This document shows, piece by piece, positions 28,301-35,856 of a stretch of 64,000 nucleotides of DNA. Every line of letters begins with the position of its first letter. Positions within the stretch are counted from its first letter, which is position 1. The DNA is from CAYPNF01 sp964411985. GTDB lineage: Bacteria > Verrucomicrobiota > Verrucomicrobiia > Limisphaerales > J093. The DNA lies in assembly GCA_964411985.1 (NCBI GenBank), contig CAYPNF010000035.1:1-64000 (forward strand). Direction: 5' to 3'. A program made the position numbers and the translations under genes. The notes beneath the pieces are model-generated. The model was not told the DNA's origin. It saw only the letters and a list, made by a program, of their open reading frames with translations, and did not search any database.

Positions 28301-28490
28301 GATGGTGGAAGACGATGGCTGTGGTTTCGACCCAAAGCTGATGGATCAACCCTCGGCCCGGCACGGGCTTGGCTTGTCGGATGTGCTGGAGCGCGTCCGA
28401 CTGCTGGGAGGTAGTTGGCGGTGCGATTCCCGTGCAACCGCCGGAACCCGATGGAGGATCGAGGTGCCGGTAGCCGTCAAGAAAGCATGA
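25332..28490 (+). CDS. Sensor histidine kinase with periplasmic two-component propeller
   Basis: 1,052 residues (a GTG at 25326 would add two). Signal/membrane segment near residues 10-28, then a long extracytoplasmic sensor of Reg_prop beta-propeller units (YLWIGTFNGLARFDG, SLWVGTGQGGLHRI, TLWIGTANGGVSRF, QLWLGSNRGIIRL), a Y_Y_Y domain (VSFRYRLDPYDAGWVQAG...PPGRYQFCVTACN) and a membrane span (FRTVALGGTIGVAAWIA). The cytoplasmic part is HisKA_3, with phospho-acceptor His about 857 in AAELHDGLGQE, and HATPase_c (MVEDDGCGFDP, GLGLSDVLERV). This is the NarX/DesK class with a hybrid-two-component-like sensor, known from polysaccharide-sensing systems. Its stop overlaps the response regulator's ATG (ATGA), so kinase and regulator are a cognate pair. 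Confidence 0.93.
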   Translation: MGRKGFVCGPVHVILLLLLVAGLSGVHASWGSERLTRAGDYTIENWQVEQGLPQVSVTSLAQTADGYLWIGTFNGLARFDGVRFKVFDEGNTPALGNSAITHLQVDDEGTLWIVTLAGGVVRLTAGQFTMVLKENAHILLESPGLPDASGRRLLLLDRSGAWHQIERGQVLPLDWTKCFGTDDAPSFLFENASTGWVAQQGTIHRSHETAFPLSSSAESSREAVTVTNCSVGVSQAGGHWLAMTNGLYRLQQGTLSTRVALFPLRVGAPYMLQEDGQGTLWAGQWGTGLLGLGTQGVWRQLSGGDGLADNFVTCLFRDREGSLWVGTGQGGLHRIRPRTFRTYETAGGPNVVMSLFQDRQERMWFGVNGGGLHTLKDERLQPVDSPPVLRAYPLTYSLLADHSGGLWIGLYGMRLLHWKADTVTPYDVGEGPLKPMTPHVLFQDRAGTIWAGCTHSLLRYEEGRFKRYTVRDGLSSDTVVALAEDAAGVLYIGTDGGGLNSLSQGSFKCFSENDGLADNHLTSLYVDRDQTLWIGTANGGVSRFKDGRFASFGVKDGLPSNTLGSVIEDDMGQLWLGSNRGIIRLQRTALNAYLDGKLHPLPWQLFDRSDGLSAISTSSGGQPRSLKAKDGKMWFATVKGAAVIDPRRLLFNSIPPPVVIEEFVMDERVQILWGSGSVQATLNQVKSAGEKSRGSFLSGAGSFEPSPSGKSPTLEVPPRTHRVEFHFTGLSLVAPEKVSFRYRLDPYDAGWVQAGSRRIAYYTGIPPGRYQFCVTACNNDGVWNETGAALGLMVLPPWWMTWWFRTVALGGTIGVAAWIAEARVRRLKRQRTAQQAFSRRLLDAQEAERQRIAAELHDGLGQELLVIKNRAVIASRDPSTSASALEQFGEISQVASHALEGVREISYNLRPYQLDRLGLTKALQAMVVSISRASAMPIQTELDTINGLLEPSLEIHFYRIAQELLSNLVKHSHAATARVVAKCTPTGIALMVEDDGCGFDPKLMDQPSARHGLGLSDVLERVRLLGGSWRCDSRATAGTRWRIEVPVAVKKA

Positions 28491-29161
28491 TTACCCCAAC
28501 TCCAAATCCCCGCCCCCAACTCCGCATTCTTATCGCGGACGATCACCCGCTCTTCCGACAGGGCTTGCGCCAGGCGATCGAGGCAGAGCCCGGTTTCATC
28601 GTAGTGAGTGAGGTAGGAGATGGCCACAAGGCACTCCAAGCCATACAAGACCTAACACCTGATCTCTGTATCCTGGACCTCAACATGCCTGGCTTGGACG
28701 GGCTGGAAGTGCTCCGACAAATGAAGGTGCTGCCATCGCGCCCAGCGGTGATCATTCTCACGATGTACAAAGAAGAGGACCTCTTCAACGCTGCCATGGA
28801 CCTGGCAGTCGGGGGCTATGTACTCAAGGAAAGCGCCGTCACGGATATTCTGAATGCCATCCACGTCGTCCAGGGTGGACACCGTTACATCAGTCCCACA
28901 CTCAGCGAGTTTCTGCTCACCCGCCGTGCCCAGAGTGAAGCGTTACGGGAAAGGAAGCCAGGCTTGGATCAACTCACCGTCGCCGAACGGCGCATCCTGA
29001 AATTCATCGCCGAAGATAAGACCAGCAAGGAGATAGCGGTCGCGCTTGGTTTGAGCCCGCGTACCGTTGAGAACCATCGGACCAACATCTGCACCAAACT
29101 CGACGTTCACGGAATACACAGCCTCGTCAAGTTCGCCTACGAGAACAAGTCGCGGCTCTGA
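28487..29161 (+). CDS. NarL/FixJ-type response regulator
   Basis: 224 residues. Receiver domain: acidic pair Asp18/Asp19 (IADDHP), phospho-acceptor Asp64 (CILDLNMPG), then ILTMYKEEDL and the lysine in YVLKESA. The C-terminal LuxR helix-turn-helix is complete (LTVAERRILKFIAEDKTSKEIA...SPRTVENHRTNICTKL). Start at ATG 28487, overlapping the kinase stop by 4 nt; the frame is open upstream, but that part lies inside the kinase gene. A copy of the conserved 45-bp element begins 21 nt after its stop, making this protein the most obvious candidate to bind it. Confidence 0.95.
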   Translation: MITPTPNPRPQLRILIADDHPLFRQGLRQAIEAEPGFIVVSEVGDGHKALQAIQDLTPDLCILDLNMPGLDGLEVLRQMKVLPSRPAVIILTMYKEEDLFNAAMDLAVGGYVLKESAVTDILNAIHVVQGGHRYISPTLSEFLLTRRAQSEALRERKPGLDQLTVAERRILKFIAEDKTSKEIAVALGLSPRTVENHRTNICTKLDVHGIHSLVKFAYENKSRL

Positions 29162-29182
29162 CTCCGGCACCTCCGCCTGTGC

Positions 29183-29227
29183 CTGAGTAGAAACCCCCAT
29201 TCCCTATGGGTGGTTGCCTCTATTCCA
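29183..29227 (+). promoter_or_regulatory. Conserved 45-bp upstream element, copy 2
   Basis: Second copy of the element at 23272-23316, in the same orientation, 49 nt before ATG 29277. This copy also has a small internal inverted repeat, CCCAT-TCCCT-ATGGG, and TTGCCT near its 3' end that could act as a -35 box. Confidence 0.6.
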
Positions 29228-29276
29228 TCTTCCTCCAGATTCCCTATGCTCCCGGGATTAGAAGGAATCCGAACAT

Positions 29277-30410
29277 ATGCGCTCGTTACGAATATCTTGC
29301 ACTGCGCTTCTGCGTCAGGCCCTAGCGTGGGTTCTGTCGATCTGGGTGTTCTATGGCAATGGTCCTGGGGCGGCATTACTGGCGCAGACCGGCGAACAGA
29401 TCCGAGGGTTTGTCAGCGAGGGGTACTGTTGGATTGGCTTTCCCACTGTGGCATCTCAAATCTATTTCATCGAGTACTCCACCAATCTGACCTCCTGGGA
29501 GCTCCTGGTCGGCAACCTGATCGGTACCGGAAGTGACGCCCTCATCTTGGACCCTGAGCCGGTAGCGGAGCAATCAGCGCGCTTTTACCGCACTGGACGT
29601 TTCTCTGGTGCCATTCCGGGTGAGCCGTTGGGGAATCCTGATCCTGACCTTTGGGCGTGGGTCTCTCCCTCGAGTTTCACCCAAGGCAGCCCCACCAACG
29701 AGCCTGACCGTGAATCCGACGAGGGGCCGCCGGTGATGGTGGTCCTGAGCAAGGGGCTCTGGATGGGGCGGCATGAAGTGACTCAGGGAGAGTATCAAGC
29801 GCTCATGGGGGGCAACCCCTCCTGGTTTGTGGGCGATCCCAACCGGCCAGTTGAGAATGTTTCCTGGGGGGAAGCAACCAACTACTGCGCCCGGTTGACG
29901 GCTCAAGAGCAGGCGGCTGGTCGCTTGCCGGCGGGATATGTCTATCGTTTGCCGACCGAAGCCGAGTGGGAGAACGCCTGTCGGGCCGGCAGTGCCACTG
30001 CGTACAGCTACGGAAGCGACGAATTCGGCGTCGAGTTGGGATTCTACGCCTGGCACTGGGACAATAGTGGTTCCACGAATGCTCCTGCGGAATTCGCCTT
30101 CTTTGTCGGCGGCAAGTACTACACCACCCACCCAGCCAGCGCGCTTCAGCCCAATCGCTGGGGACTCTACGACATGTATGGCAATGTCTGGGAATGGTGC
30201 TGGGATTGGTATCAATCCTCCTATCCGACCTATCCGGATGGAACCGTTCAGGATCCCACCGGGCCGGTTTCCGGGGTCGATCGCGTCATGCGGGGCGGGA
30301 GTTGGAACAGCGGCCCTGCTTCTTGTCGTTCCGCCAACCGCAGCGCCGGCAGCCCTGGGGGCCGCAGCAGCGGGATTGGCTTCCGGATTGTGCTCGCTTC
30401 ACCACTCTGA
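29277..30410 (+). CDS. Exported SUMF1/FGE-fold protein next to a sulfatase
   Basis: 377 residues; start ATG with GAAGGA upstream. The N-terminal hydrophobic segment (LAWVLSIWVFYG) is a signal peptide. Residues ~45-110 are the recurring short module (IYFIEYSTNLTSWELL...ARFYRTGRF). The rest is the SUMF1 fold: FTQGSPTNEPDRE, MGRHEVTQGEYQ, YRLPTEAEWENACRAG, GLYDMYGNVWEW, VMRGGSWNSGPASCRSANR, GIGFRIV. As in the protein at 12103, the first of the two FGE active-site cysteines is Ser and only the second is kept, so it may not oxidise the sulfatase encoded 23 nt downstream, despite the suggestive pairing. Transcription probably starts from the conserved element upstream. Confidence 0.88.
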   Translation: MRSLRISCTALLRQALAWVLSIWVFYGNGPGAALLAQTGEQIRGFVSEGYCWIGFPTVASQIYFIEYSTNLTSWELLVGNLIGTGSDALILDPEPVAEQSARFYRTGRFSGAIPGEPLGNPDPDLWAWVSPSSFTQGSPTNEPDRESDEGPPVMVVLSKGLWMGRHEVTQGEYQALMGGNPSWFVGDPNRPVENVSWGEATNYCARLTAQEQAAGRLPAGYVYRLPTEAEWENACRAGSATAYSYGSDEFGVELGFYAWHWDNSGSTNAPAEFAFFVGGKYYTTHPASALQPNRWGLYDMYGNVWEWCWDWYQSSYPTYPDGTVQDPTGPVSGVDRVMRGGSWNSGPASCRSANRSAGSPGGRSSGIGFRIVLASPL

Positions 30411-30433
30411 CCTCACTCCCTTTCCATCATCCT

Positions 30434-32854
30434 ATGAAACCGATCCGCCTATTCTTAGCCATGGTCGTTTCCTGGAGCCTGCTCCAGCCTCCACCTTTGA
30501 CTTCCCAGGAAGTGATTCCGCCCGTGTCATCAGGATTCAAGGGGAAGATCGAGTTGCGTGGCCTGGATTCCACGCCGTCTTGGCCCACGCAACTTGAGCC
30601 GTCCACAAACGCCCCCAACGTGATCCTGATTCTGTTGGACGACGCCGGTTTCGCTGCCACCAGCCCCTTTGGCGGACCGATCCCTACACCGACCTTCGAT
30701 CGCTTGGCCAAGAAAGGCCTGCGGTACACCCAATTTCACACCACCGCCCTCTGTTCGCCCACCCGAGCGGCGCTGATAACCGGCCGTAACCACCATTCAG
30801 TCCATACCGGGTGCATCACGGAAATGGCCACCGGGTACCCCGGCTACGATACCCTTATGGGGAAGGACACGGCAACGATCGGCGAAATGACACGCCTCCA
30901 CGGCTTTAACACCGCCTGGTTCGGCAAGAATCACAACGTCCCCGATTGGCAGACCAGTCAGGCGGGCCCATTCGACTTGTGGCCAACCGCTCTAGGTTTC
31001 GAGTACTTCTATGGCTTCCTTGGCGGCGATACCAGTCAGTGGACCCCAGCGCTGTACGAAGGGACCACTCCTGTCGAGCCCTACATCGGTAATACGAACT
31101 ACATCTTTAACACAGATCTTGCCGACAAGGCGATTGCCTGGATTCGGCAACAAAAGGGGTTGGCACCGAGCAAGCCCTTCTTCGTCTACTATGCGCCTGG
31201 GGCCACGCATGCACCCCATCATGCACCCCAGTCCTGGATCGATAAGTTCACCAACACGTTCAGCATCGGGTGGGACAAACAACGCGAGGCGATTCTGGCG
31301 AAGCAAAAAGAACTGGGTCTGGTTCCGACCGATACCAAACTAACGCCCCGGCCAGAGAGAATCGATGCCTGGGATTCTGCTAGCTACACCGACGAGGACC
31401 GCAGCCTGATGGCATACATGATGCAGGTCTACGCTGCGTATATGGCCCACACCGACTATGAGATCGGTCGCGTGCTGGATGCGATCAAGGAATTAGGCCA
31501 TGAGGAAAACACTTTGGTTATTCTGAGCATTGGCGATAACGGTGCCAGTGCGGAAGGGACCGCTTACGGCACGTTTAATGAACTGATCTCCCTCAATTAC
31601 GTCAAGCCACCAAATTGGTCGGCGATTCAACAACAACATCGTGCTGATCTGGGAGGCTCGCGCAGTTATAACCACTATCCGATTGGTTGGTCGTGGGCGA
31701 TGGACACTCCATTTCAGTGGACCAAGCAGGTTGCCTCTCACTACGGCGGCACGCGCAATCCGCTCATCATTTCCTGGCCGAAGCGAATCAAGCAAGTGAA
31801 TGGCATTCGCTCCCAGTGGCACCACACGATCGACATTGTACCCACGATTCTGGAATGCCTGGGAGTTCCGCAACCGACCGTCGTCAATGGCGTTGCCCAG
31901 AAGCCGATCGAGGGCGTGAGCATGGTCTATTCCTTTGATGACGCTGCCACCCCCAGCCGCCGGCAGACCCAGTATTTTGAGATGTTTGGCAACCGGGCGA
32001 TCTATCATGACGGTTGGGTAGCTTGCACGACCCCTGCCTCCGTGCCCTGGGACGTTGCCTTATCGCCAGTCGACATTATCGATGGCTATGCCTGGGAGTT
32101 GTATCATGTGGCGGAGGATTTTTCGCAAGCCAACAACCTCGCGGCGGCGCAGACCGACAAACTGAAGGAGCTCCAGTCGCTTTTCTACTCGGAAGCGGCC
32201 AAGTACAACGTGCTCCCGCTGGATAATCGCAAGTCGGAGCGCATGGATGTTTCGAGTCGGCCCAGCTTGACCTTCGGGCGCACGGAGTTCACCTACCGGT
32301 CTGCCGTCAAGCGCATCACTGAAGGTGCAGCCCCCGATCTGAAGAACCGCTCGTTCACCATTGCGGCTGATGTGACTATCACGAATGAGGTCGTGAATGG
32401 AGTCCTGGCAACTCAGGGGGGTGCCTTCGCCGGCTGGGCTTTGTACGTTACGGACGGAAGACCCGCCTATTGCTACAACTACGTTGGATTGTCCAACTAC
32501 ACAGTCGTCGCCAGCGAAAAGCTCTCTCAAGGATCAAATCGGGTTGTGTTGGACTTCGCTTATAATGGGGGTGGCATAGGCAAGGGTGGTCGAGCCACGC
32601 TCCAGATCAACAGTAAGCAAGTTGGTGAACTTCAGATTGAGTCGACGGCTGGGTACCGAATCTCCTTTGACGAAACGTTCGACGTTGGCCAAGACACCGG
32701 TACGCCGGTGAATGGGGATTACGAAGTCCCCTCCTTCTTTACCGATCAGCTTAACCAAGTAACCATCACTCTTCAGCCAGTTCCGGCCAGCGCCCAGGTT
32801 GCAGTGAGCAAAGCTGCCTTGGACGGCCGCATCGAAAAGGGGATGAGGGACTGA
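30434..32854 (+). CDS. Exported arylsulfatase-family sulfatase (Cys type)
   Basis: 806 residues from ATG 30434, with a signal peptide (LFLAMVVSWSLL...LTSQ). Type I sulfatase signatures: VILILLDDAGFAA for metal binding, the sulfatase consensus CSPTRAALITGR with Cys107 as the residue to be converted to formylglycine, GKNHNVPDW, and a late metal-binding pair in SIGDNGAS. Length and architecture match the large arylsulfatase A-like group (atsA type), with a C-terminal ~180-residue beta domain (FTIAADVTITNEVV...YEVPSFF) like those seen in these enzymes. It hydrolyses sulfate esters in the periplasm or outside. Activity needs a formylglycine-generating enzyme or anSME, which must come from elsewhere if the adjacent SUMF1 protein is inactive. 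Confidence 0.92.
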   Translation: MKPIRLFLAMVVSWSLLQPPPLTSQEVIPPVSSGFKGKIELRGLDSTPSWPTQLEPSTNAPNVILILLDDAGFAATSPFGGPIPTPTFDRLAKKGLRYTQFHTTALCSPTRAALITGRNHHSVHTGCITEMATGYPGYDTLMGKDTATIGEMTRLHGFNTAWFGKNHNVPDWQTSQAGPFDLWPTALGFEYFYGFLGGDTSQWTPALYEGTTPVEPYIGNTNYIFNTDLADKAIAWIRQQKGLAPSKPFFVYYAPGATHAPHHAPQSWIDKFTNTFSIGWDKQREAILAKQKELGLVPTDTKLTPRPERIDAWDSASYTDEDRSLMAYMMQVYAAYMAHTDYEIGRVLDAIKELGHEENTLVILSIGDNGASAEGTAYGTFNELISLNYVKPPNWSAIQQQHRADLGGSRSYNHYPIGWSWAMDTPFQWTKQVASHYGGTRNPLIISWPKRIKQVNGIRSQWHHTIDIVPTILECLGVPQPTVVNGVAQKPIEGVSMVYSFDDAATPSRRQTQYFEMFGNRAIYHDGWVACTTPASVPWDVALSPVDIIDGYAWELYHVAEDFSQANNLAAAQTDKLKELQSLFYSEAAKYNVLPLDNRKSERMDVSSRPSLTFGRTEFTYRSAVKRITEGAAPDLKNRSFTIAADVTITNEVVNGVLATQGGAFAGWALYVTDGRPAYCYNYVGLSNYTVVASEKLSQGSNRVVLDFAYNGGGIGKGGRATLQINSKQVGELQIESTAGYRISFDETFDVGQDTGTPVNGDYEVPSFFTDQLNQVTITLQPVPASAQVAVSKAALDGRIEKGMRD

Positions 32855-32931
32855 TCGGCCCCGTTCATCCCTTTGGTACGGCCACTTTGGGTGTCGGAAC
32901 GTACAGGTGATTGACCTGAACTTCAAATCAT

Positions 32932-33291
32932 GTGAAAATCATGATCGTTGATGATTACGCGCCCTTTCGCAGCTTGGTGCGAACCGTCCTGCAGGGCACG
33001 AACACCGAGTTCCTGGAATGTGCGAGCGGGCAGGAAGCATTGGCTGCGTACCCTGGTTACCTGCCCGACCTCGTTCTCATCGATATTGCGATGAAAGACT
33101 TGGATGGACTCGAGGCGACGGCTCGGCTCAAGTCTTTGTTCCCAACGGCGCGGATCGCCATCCTGACGGAGTACGATGATAGTGCTTTGCGGGAAGCCGC
33201 GCACACCGCAGGTGCGATTGTCTATGCGCTCAAGGAAAACCTCTGCGACCTGCCTGCGCTCCTCGCCCGTTCAACCACACTTCCACTATGA
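32932..33291 (+). CDS. Stand-alone response regulator receiver
   Basis: 119 residues, GTG start. A complete receiver domain and nothing else: Asp7/Asp8 (IVDDYA), phospho-acceptor Asp51 (LVLIDIAMKD), the conserved Thr in AILTEYDD and Lys in YALKENL. No output domain and no HTH. The stop overlaps the ATG of the DUF4410 lipoprotein gene (ATGA), an unusual coupling. The kinase at 25332 is a possible but unproven partner; a phosphorelay intermediate or titrating role is possible. Confidence 0.88.
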   Translation: MKIMIVDDYAPFRSLVRTVLQGTNTEFLECASGQEALAAYPGYLPDLVLIDIAMKDLDGLEATARLKSLFPTARIAILTEYDDSALREAAHTAGAIVYALKENLCDLPALLARSTTLPL

Positions 33292-34031
33292 ACCTGTATC
33301 TCATTCGTGCTGGCTCCTGTTCGAGCCTAACCCTAGGTCCCTTCGCTCTATCCCTTGGCTTGGCAGCATTCCTCTGGGGCACCGGTTGCCAGTCGGCTTG
33401 GAGCAGTGACTCCCCCTCAGCGCAATCACCGTCCCCCCAAGCCACACTGGCTGCCAAGCCTCGCCCTGTCGTTGTGCGGGACTTCGTATTTGATGATGCC
33501 AACTTGCACGCTGACCAAGGAAAACTGGCCAGTCGTGAAGGACCGGCAAAGCGGGTTCTGGGAGGTCGACGACCCGAGGAAACGCCGGCGCAGAAGGCAA
33601 CCCGGCTTGCCAACCTCCTCTCCGAGACGATTGCGAATGAACTAACGGAACTGAAGATTCCGGCCACCCGTGAACCAGTGAGAGCAGTCCTGCCTGCGGA
33701 GGGGTTCGTGGTCACCGGCGAATTCCTCCAAGTGGAGGAAGGCAACCGGCTCAAACGCGCGGTCGTGGGCTTTGGCAGCGGCTCAACCGAGGTGCTCGTG
33801 CAGGTGGCAGTGTATGACCTCGCGCAGAGTCGTGAGCAGCCCATTCTTGTTTATGGCACCGGCACTGGCTCGAAACCCATGCCCGGCGCTGTGGTCGCAA
33901 TGAACCCGTACGCCATGGCTGCCAAGTATGTCATGTCCCGCAACGCCACGGAGAAGGACGTGCGCAAACTGGGCAAGCAAATCGCCAAGGACCTCGCTCA
34001 AGTAGAAGCAGGCGGCAGTCCCAAGCGCTGA
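33288..34031 (+). CDS. DUF4410 family lipoprotein
   Basis: 247 residues. The N-terminus ends in a lipobox-like FLWGTGCQSA (Cys ~34). After a Ser/Pro/Gln-rich linker comes a DUF4410-type domain: VVVRDFVFDD, ATRLANLLSETIANEL, GFVVTGEFLQVEEGNRLKRAVVGFGSGSTEV, QVAVYDL. Family function is unknown; such proteins are envelope lipoproteins. Translation is coupled to the receiver-only gene upstream. Confidence 0.85.
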   Translation: MNLYLIRAGSCSSLTLGPFALSLGLAAFLWGTGCQSAWSSDSPSAQSPSPQATLAAKPRPVVVRDFVFDDANLHADQGKLASREGPAKRVLGGRRPEETPAQKATRLANLLSETIANELTELKIPATREPVRAVLPAEGFVVTGEFLQVEEGNRLKRAVVGFGSGSTEVLVQVAVYDLAQSREQPILVYGTGTGSKPMPGAVVAMNPYAMAAKYVMSRNATEKDVRKLGKQIAKDLAQVEAGGSPKR

Positions 34032-34499
34032 GCAAGGAATCCTTTCTCCGCCCGCGGGATCATCCCGGTTCTGGGGATGAGAGCGCTTAAGCGACCGTCA
34101 CCCCTTGATGAACCGTCGGCCCGAACTATGCGCCCCCCGAGGCCAAGGTCACCACGAAGGTTTGCCTCCATGATCCTAGGCGTTGACCTGAATCATGTGT
34201 CCGCACAGGTATTCCTACCTTCGGCAAGCGGCTGATGGCTCGCCAAGCCGTCGCGTCCATGGGCATTCGAGTGTGCGGCCTCTCGCCCATAGGCAATCTA
34301 CTTCCCTCAGCGGGTTGGATACCCTGCTCAACCAAACGATGTGGTAAGAAGTCCCCGGAAATGGGCTTGCCGTTCACGGTTGTTCTTCGCTATAACTATC
34401 TGGAGTAGAATAGCCTATCGAGAAATAGGAAGGGGATACGTCCCTGCGAAGTTCTAGCATTCACGATATCGTTTCTGCATTTTCCTATTTTTGCCTTGA
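34032..34499. other. Intergenic region, mostly featureless
   Basis: No supported gene; an 83-codon minus-strand reading frame at 34126-34377 has no family features. GGAGTAGAA near 34402 weakly recalls the start of the 45-bp element, but the rest does not match. The last 100 bases are AT-rich and lead into the GntR promoter. Confidence 0.3.
34060..34080 (+). terminator. Possible hairpin after the DUF4410 gene
   Basis: TCATCCC (34060-34066) pairs perfectly with GGGATGA (34074-34080) around a 7-nt loop, 28 nt after the stop codon. There is no U-run, so termination would need help from Rho. Confidence 0.35.
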
Positions 34500-34521
34500 T
34501 TGTACTAGTTATATAGTACAA
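34500..34521. promoter_or_regulatory. Palindromic GntR/YtrA operator and promoter region
   Basis: TTGTACTA (34500-34507) and TAGTACAA (34514-34521) are perfect inverted repeats around GTTATA. The GT-A...T-AC pattern fits known GntR-family operators. It ends 11 nt before the regulator's ATG in an AT-rich stretch (TATAGTACAAT could hold the -10 box), the expected position for autorepression. Confidence 0.7.
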
Positions 34522-34532
34522 TATTGTTCTAG

Positions 34533-34934
34533 ATGAATTCGGACGGTCAATTCTGGGATGCGTGGCAGCTGGAGTTTCAGTCCGGGATCCCCGTCTATAA
34601 GCAGATCATCAACTGGGTCTGCTCCGCCCTCGCGTCGGGCCAGCTCAAAGCTGGCGATCAGCTCCCCACCATCCGTAACCTTCAGGACAAACTTGGCATC
34701 AACCCCAATACGGTCGCCAAAGCCTATCGCGAGATGGAACTCCGGGGGATGCTCACCAGCGAACGCGGCAGCGGTTCGTTCGTCACTGGCCTGCCCCAGT
34801 CTCCGGATTTGACCGCGGAGCAGAAGAAGTCCAAACTTGAATCTCTCTACCAGAGGATGCTTTCGGAAGCCGCAACCCACGGTGTCAGTGAATCAGAATG
34901 GTCAGAGTTCTTGAAACAGAAGGCAAAACCATGA
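34533..34934 (+). CDS. GntR-family (YtrA subfamily) transcriptional regulator
   Basis: 133 residues. The N-terminal winged helix is typical (IPVYKQIINWVCSALASGQL, GDQLPTIRNLQDKLGINPNTVAKAYREMEL, LTSERGSGSFV), followed by a short ~40-residue helical C-terminus with no ligand-binding domain, which defines the YtrA type. No Shine-Dalgarno precedes the ATG, and the palindrome ends 11 nt before it, so the mRNA may have a very short leader. The stop overlaps the next gene's ATG (ATGA). YtrA regulators usually control their own operon of membrane or ABC transport genes, matching this layout. Confidence 0.93.
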   Translation: MNSDGQFWDAWQLEFQSGIPVYKQIINWVCSALASGQLKAGDQLPTIRNLQDKLGINPNTVAKAYREMELRGMLTSERGSGSFVTGLPQSPDLTAEQKKSKLESLYQRMLSEAATHGVSESEWSEFLKQKAKP

Positions 34935-35845
34935 ATGCATTGTTCGAACGAGTCCAGCGGAGCTGGCAGCTCCTCCAGAGTTCCCTGCAGGTGATGCGTG
35001 AACACCCCAAGCTCTTGATCTTCCCGATCATCACCGCGTTTCTCACGATGATCATCGCATTGTTCTTCCTCGTGCCTGTGGTGGGTTTGGTCGTGGCGAA
35101 GGGCTGGCTACAGACCTCGAGCCCCGGGCTGTCTGAACAATGGGCGAACTTCTTCAAGACCGGGAACACCACCGGTGAGGCGATCGGCTTCGCCATCATG
35201 GCTGTGATCTATATCCTGAGCATGGCCCTGGCTACTTTCTTCAACACCGCGTTCTACAGCCAGATTCTGGCTGCCCTCAACGGGCGGGAAGTCACGGTGC
35301 GGAACGGTTTCGAGGCCGCACGCGCCCGTCTGCCCGCGATCCTGATGTGGAGCCTCCTGGCGGGCATTGTAGGGATCATCATCCGCTGGATTGAGGAGAA
35401 ACTGTCGTTCGTTGGCCGCATCATCGCGGGTTTTATTGGACTTGCATGGAGCGTGGCAGCCATCTTTGCCATCCCCATTCTGGTGCGCGAACCGGACGCC
35501 AGGAACCCATTCCAGGTGTTGTCCCGTTCCGCACAGACCATCAAGCGTACTTGGGGAGAGGCCCTCATCGGTTACGTGGGTCTGCAGGGCATGGGAGCCG
35601 TGGTCTTCTGTATCAGCGTGGCGAGTCTCGGTATCGCTGGGGCGGCTGCCTACCTTGTTTCTCCCTGGCTGGGCGGTGCCATCGCGGTGGCATGGCTCTT
35701 GAGTCTCATCGCTTATTCTTACCTCGCCGACATCGCCAGCAAGGTCTACCTCTGTGCCCTCTACATCTACTCCACCGAAGGCGTCGTACCCACCCACTAC
35801 AGTCCCTCCCTGATGGATACTGCCTGGAAGGTGAAGAAGAGCTGA
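34931..35845 (+). CDS. DUF6159-like multi-pass membrane protein
   Basis: 304 residues; ATG 34931 overlaps the GntR stop and begins MNALFERVQRSW, as in DUF6159 relatives. About six membrane segments: LLIFPIITAFLTMIIALFFL, IGFAIMAVIYILSMALATFF, ILMWSLLAGIVGIII, IIAGFIGLAWSVAAIFAIPI, MGAVVFCISVASLGIAGAAA and AIAVAWLLSLIAYSYL. The motif FNTAFYSQILAALNGREVTVRNGFEAA sits between segments 2 and 3. Function unknown. Control by the YtrA-type repressor is inferred from the overlapping genes and shared promoter. Confidence 0.85.
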   Translation: MNALFERVQRSWQLLQSSLQVMREHPKLLIFPIITAFLTMIIALFFLVPVVGLVVAKGWLQTSSPGLSEQWANFFKTGNTTGEAIGFAIMAVIYILSMALATFFNTAFYSQILAALNGREVTVRNGFEAARARLPAILMWSLLAGIVGIIIRWIEEKLSFVGRIIAGFIGLAWSVAAIFAIPILVREPDARNPFQVLSRSAQTIKRTWGEALIGYVGLQGMGAVVFCISVASLGIAGAAAYLVSPWLGGAIAVAWLLSLIAYSYLADIASKVYLCALYIYSTEGVVPTHYSPSLMDTAWKVKKS

Positions 35846-35856
35846 GGCATGCCTGG

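Noticed and set aside
34397..34420. GGAGTAGAA near the GntR promoter as a third copy of the 45-bp element
   Set aside because: Only about nine bases match the start of the element and the conserved CCTCTATTCCA end is absent.
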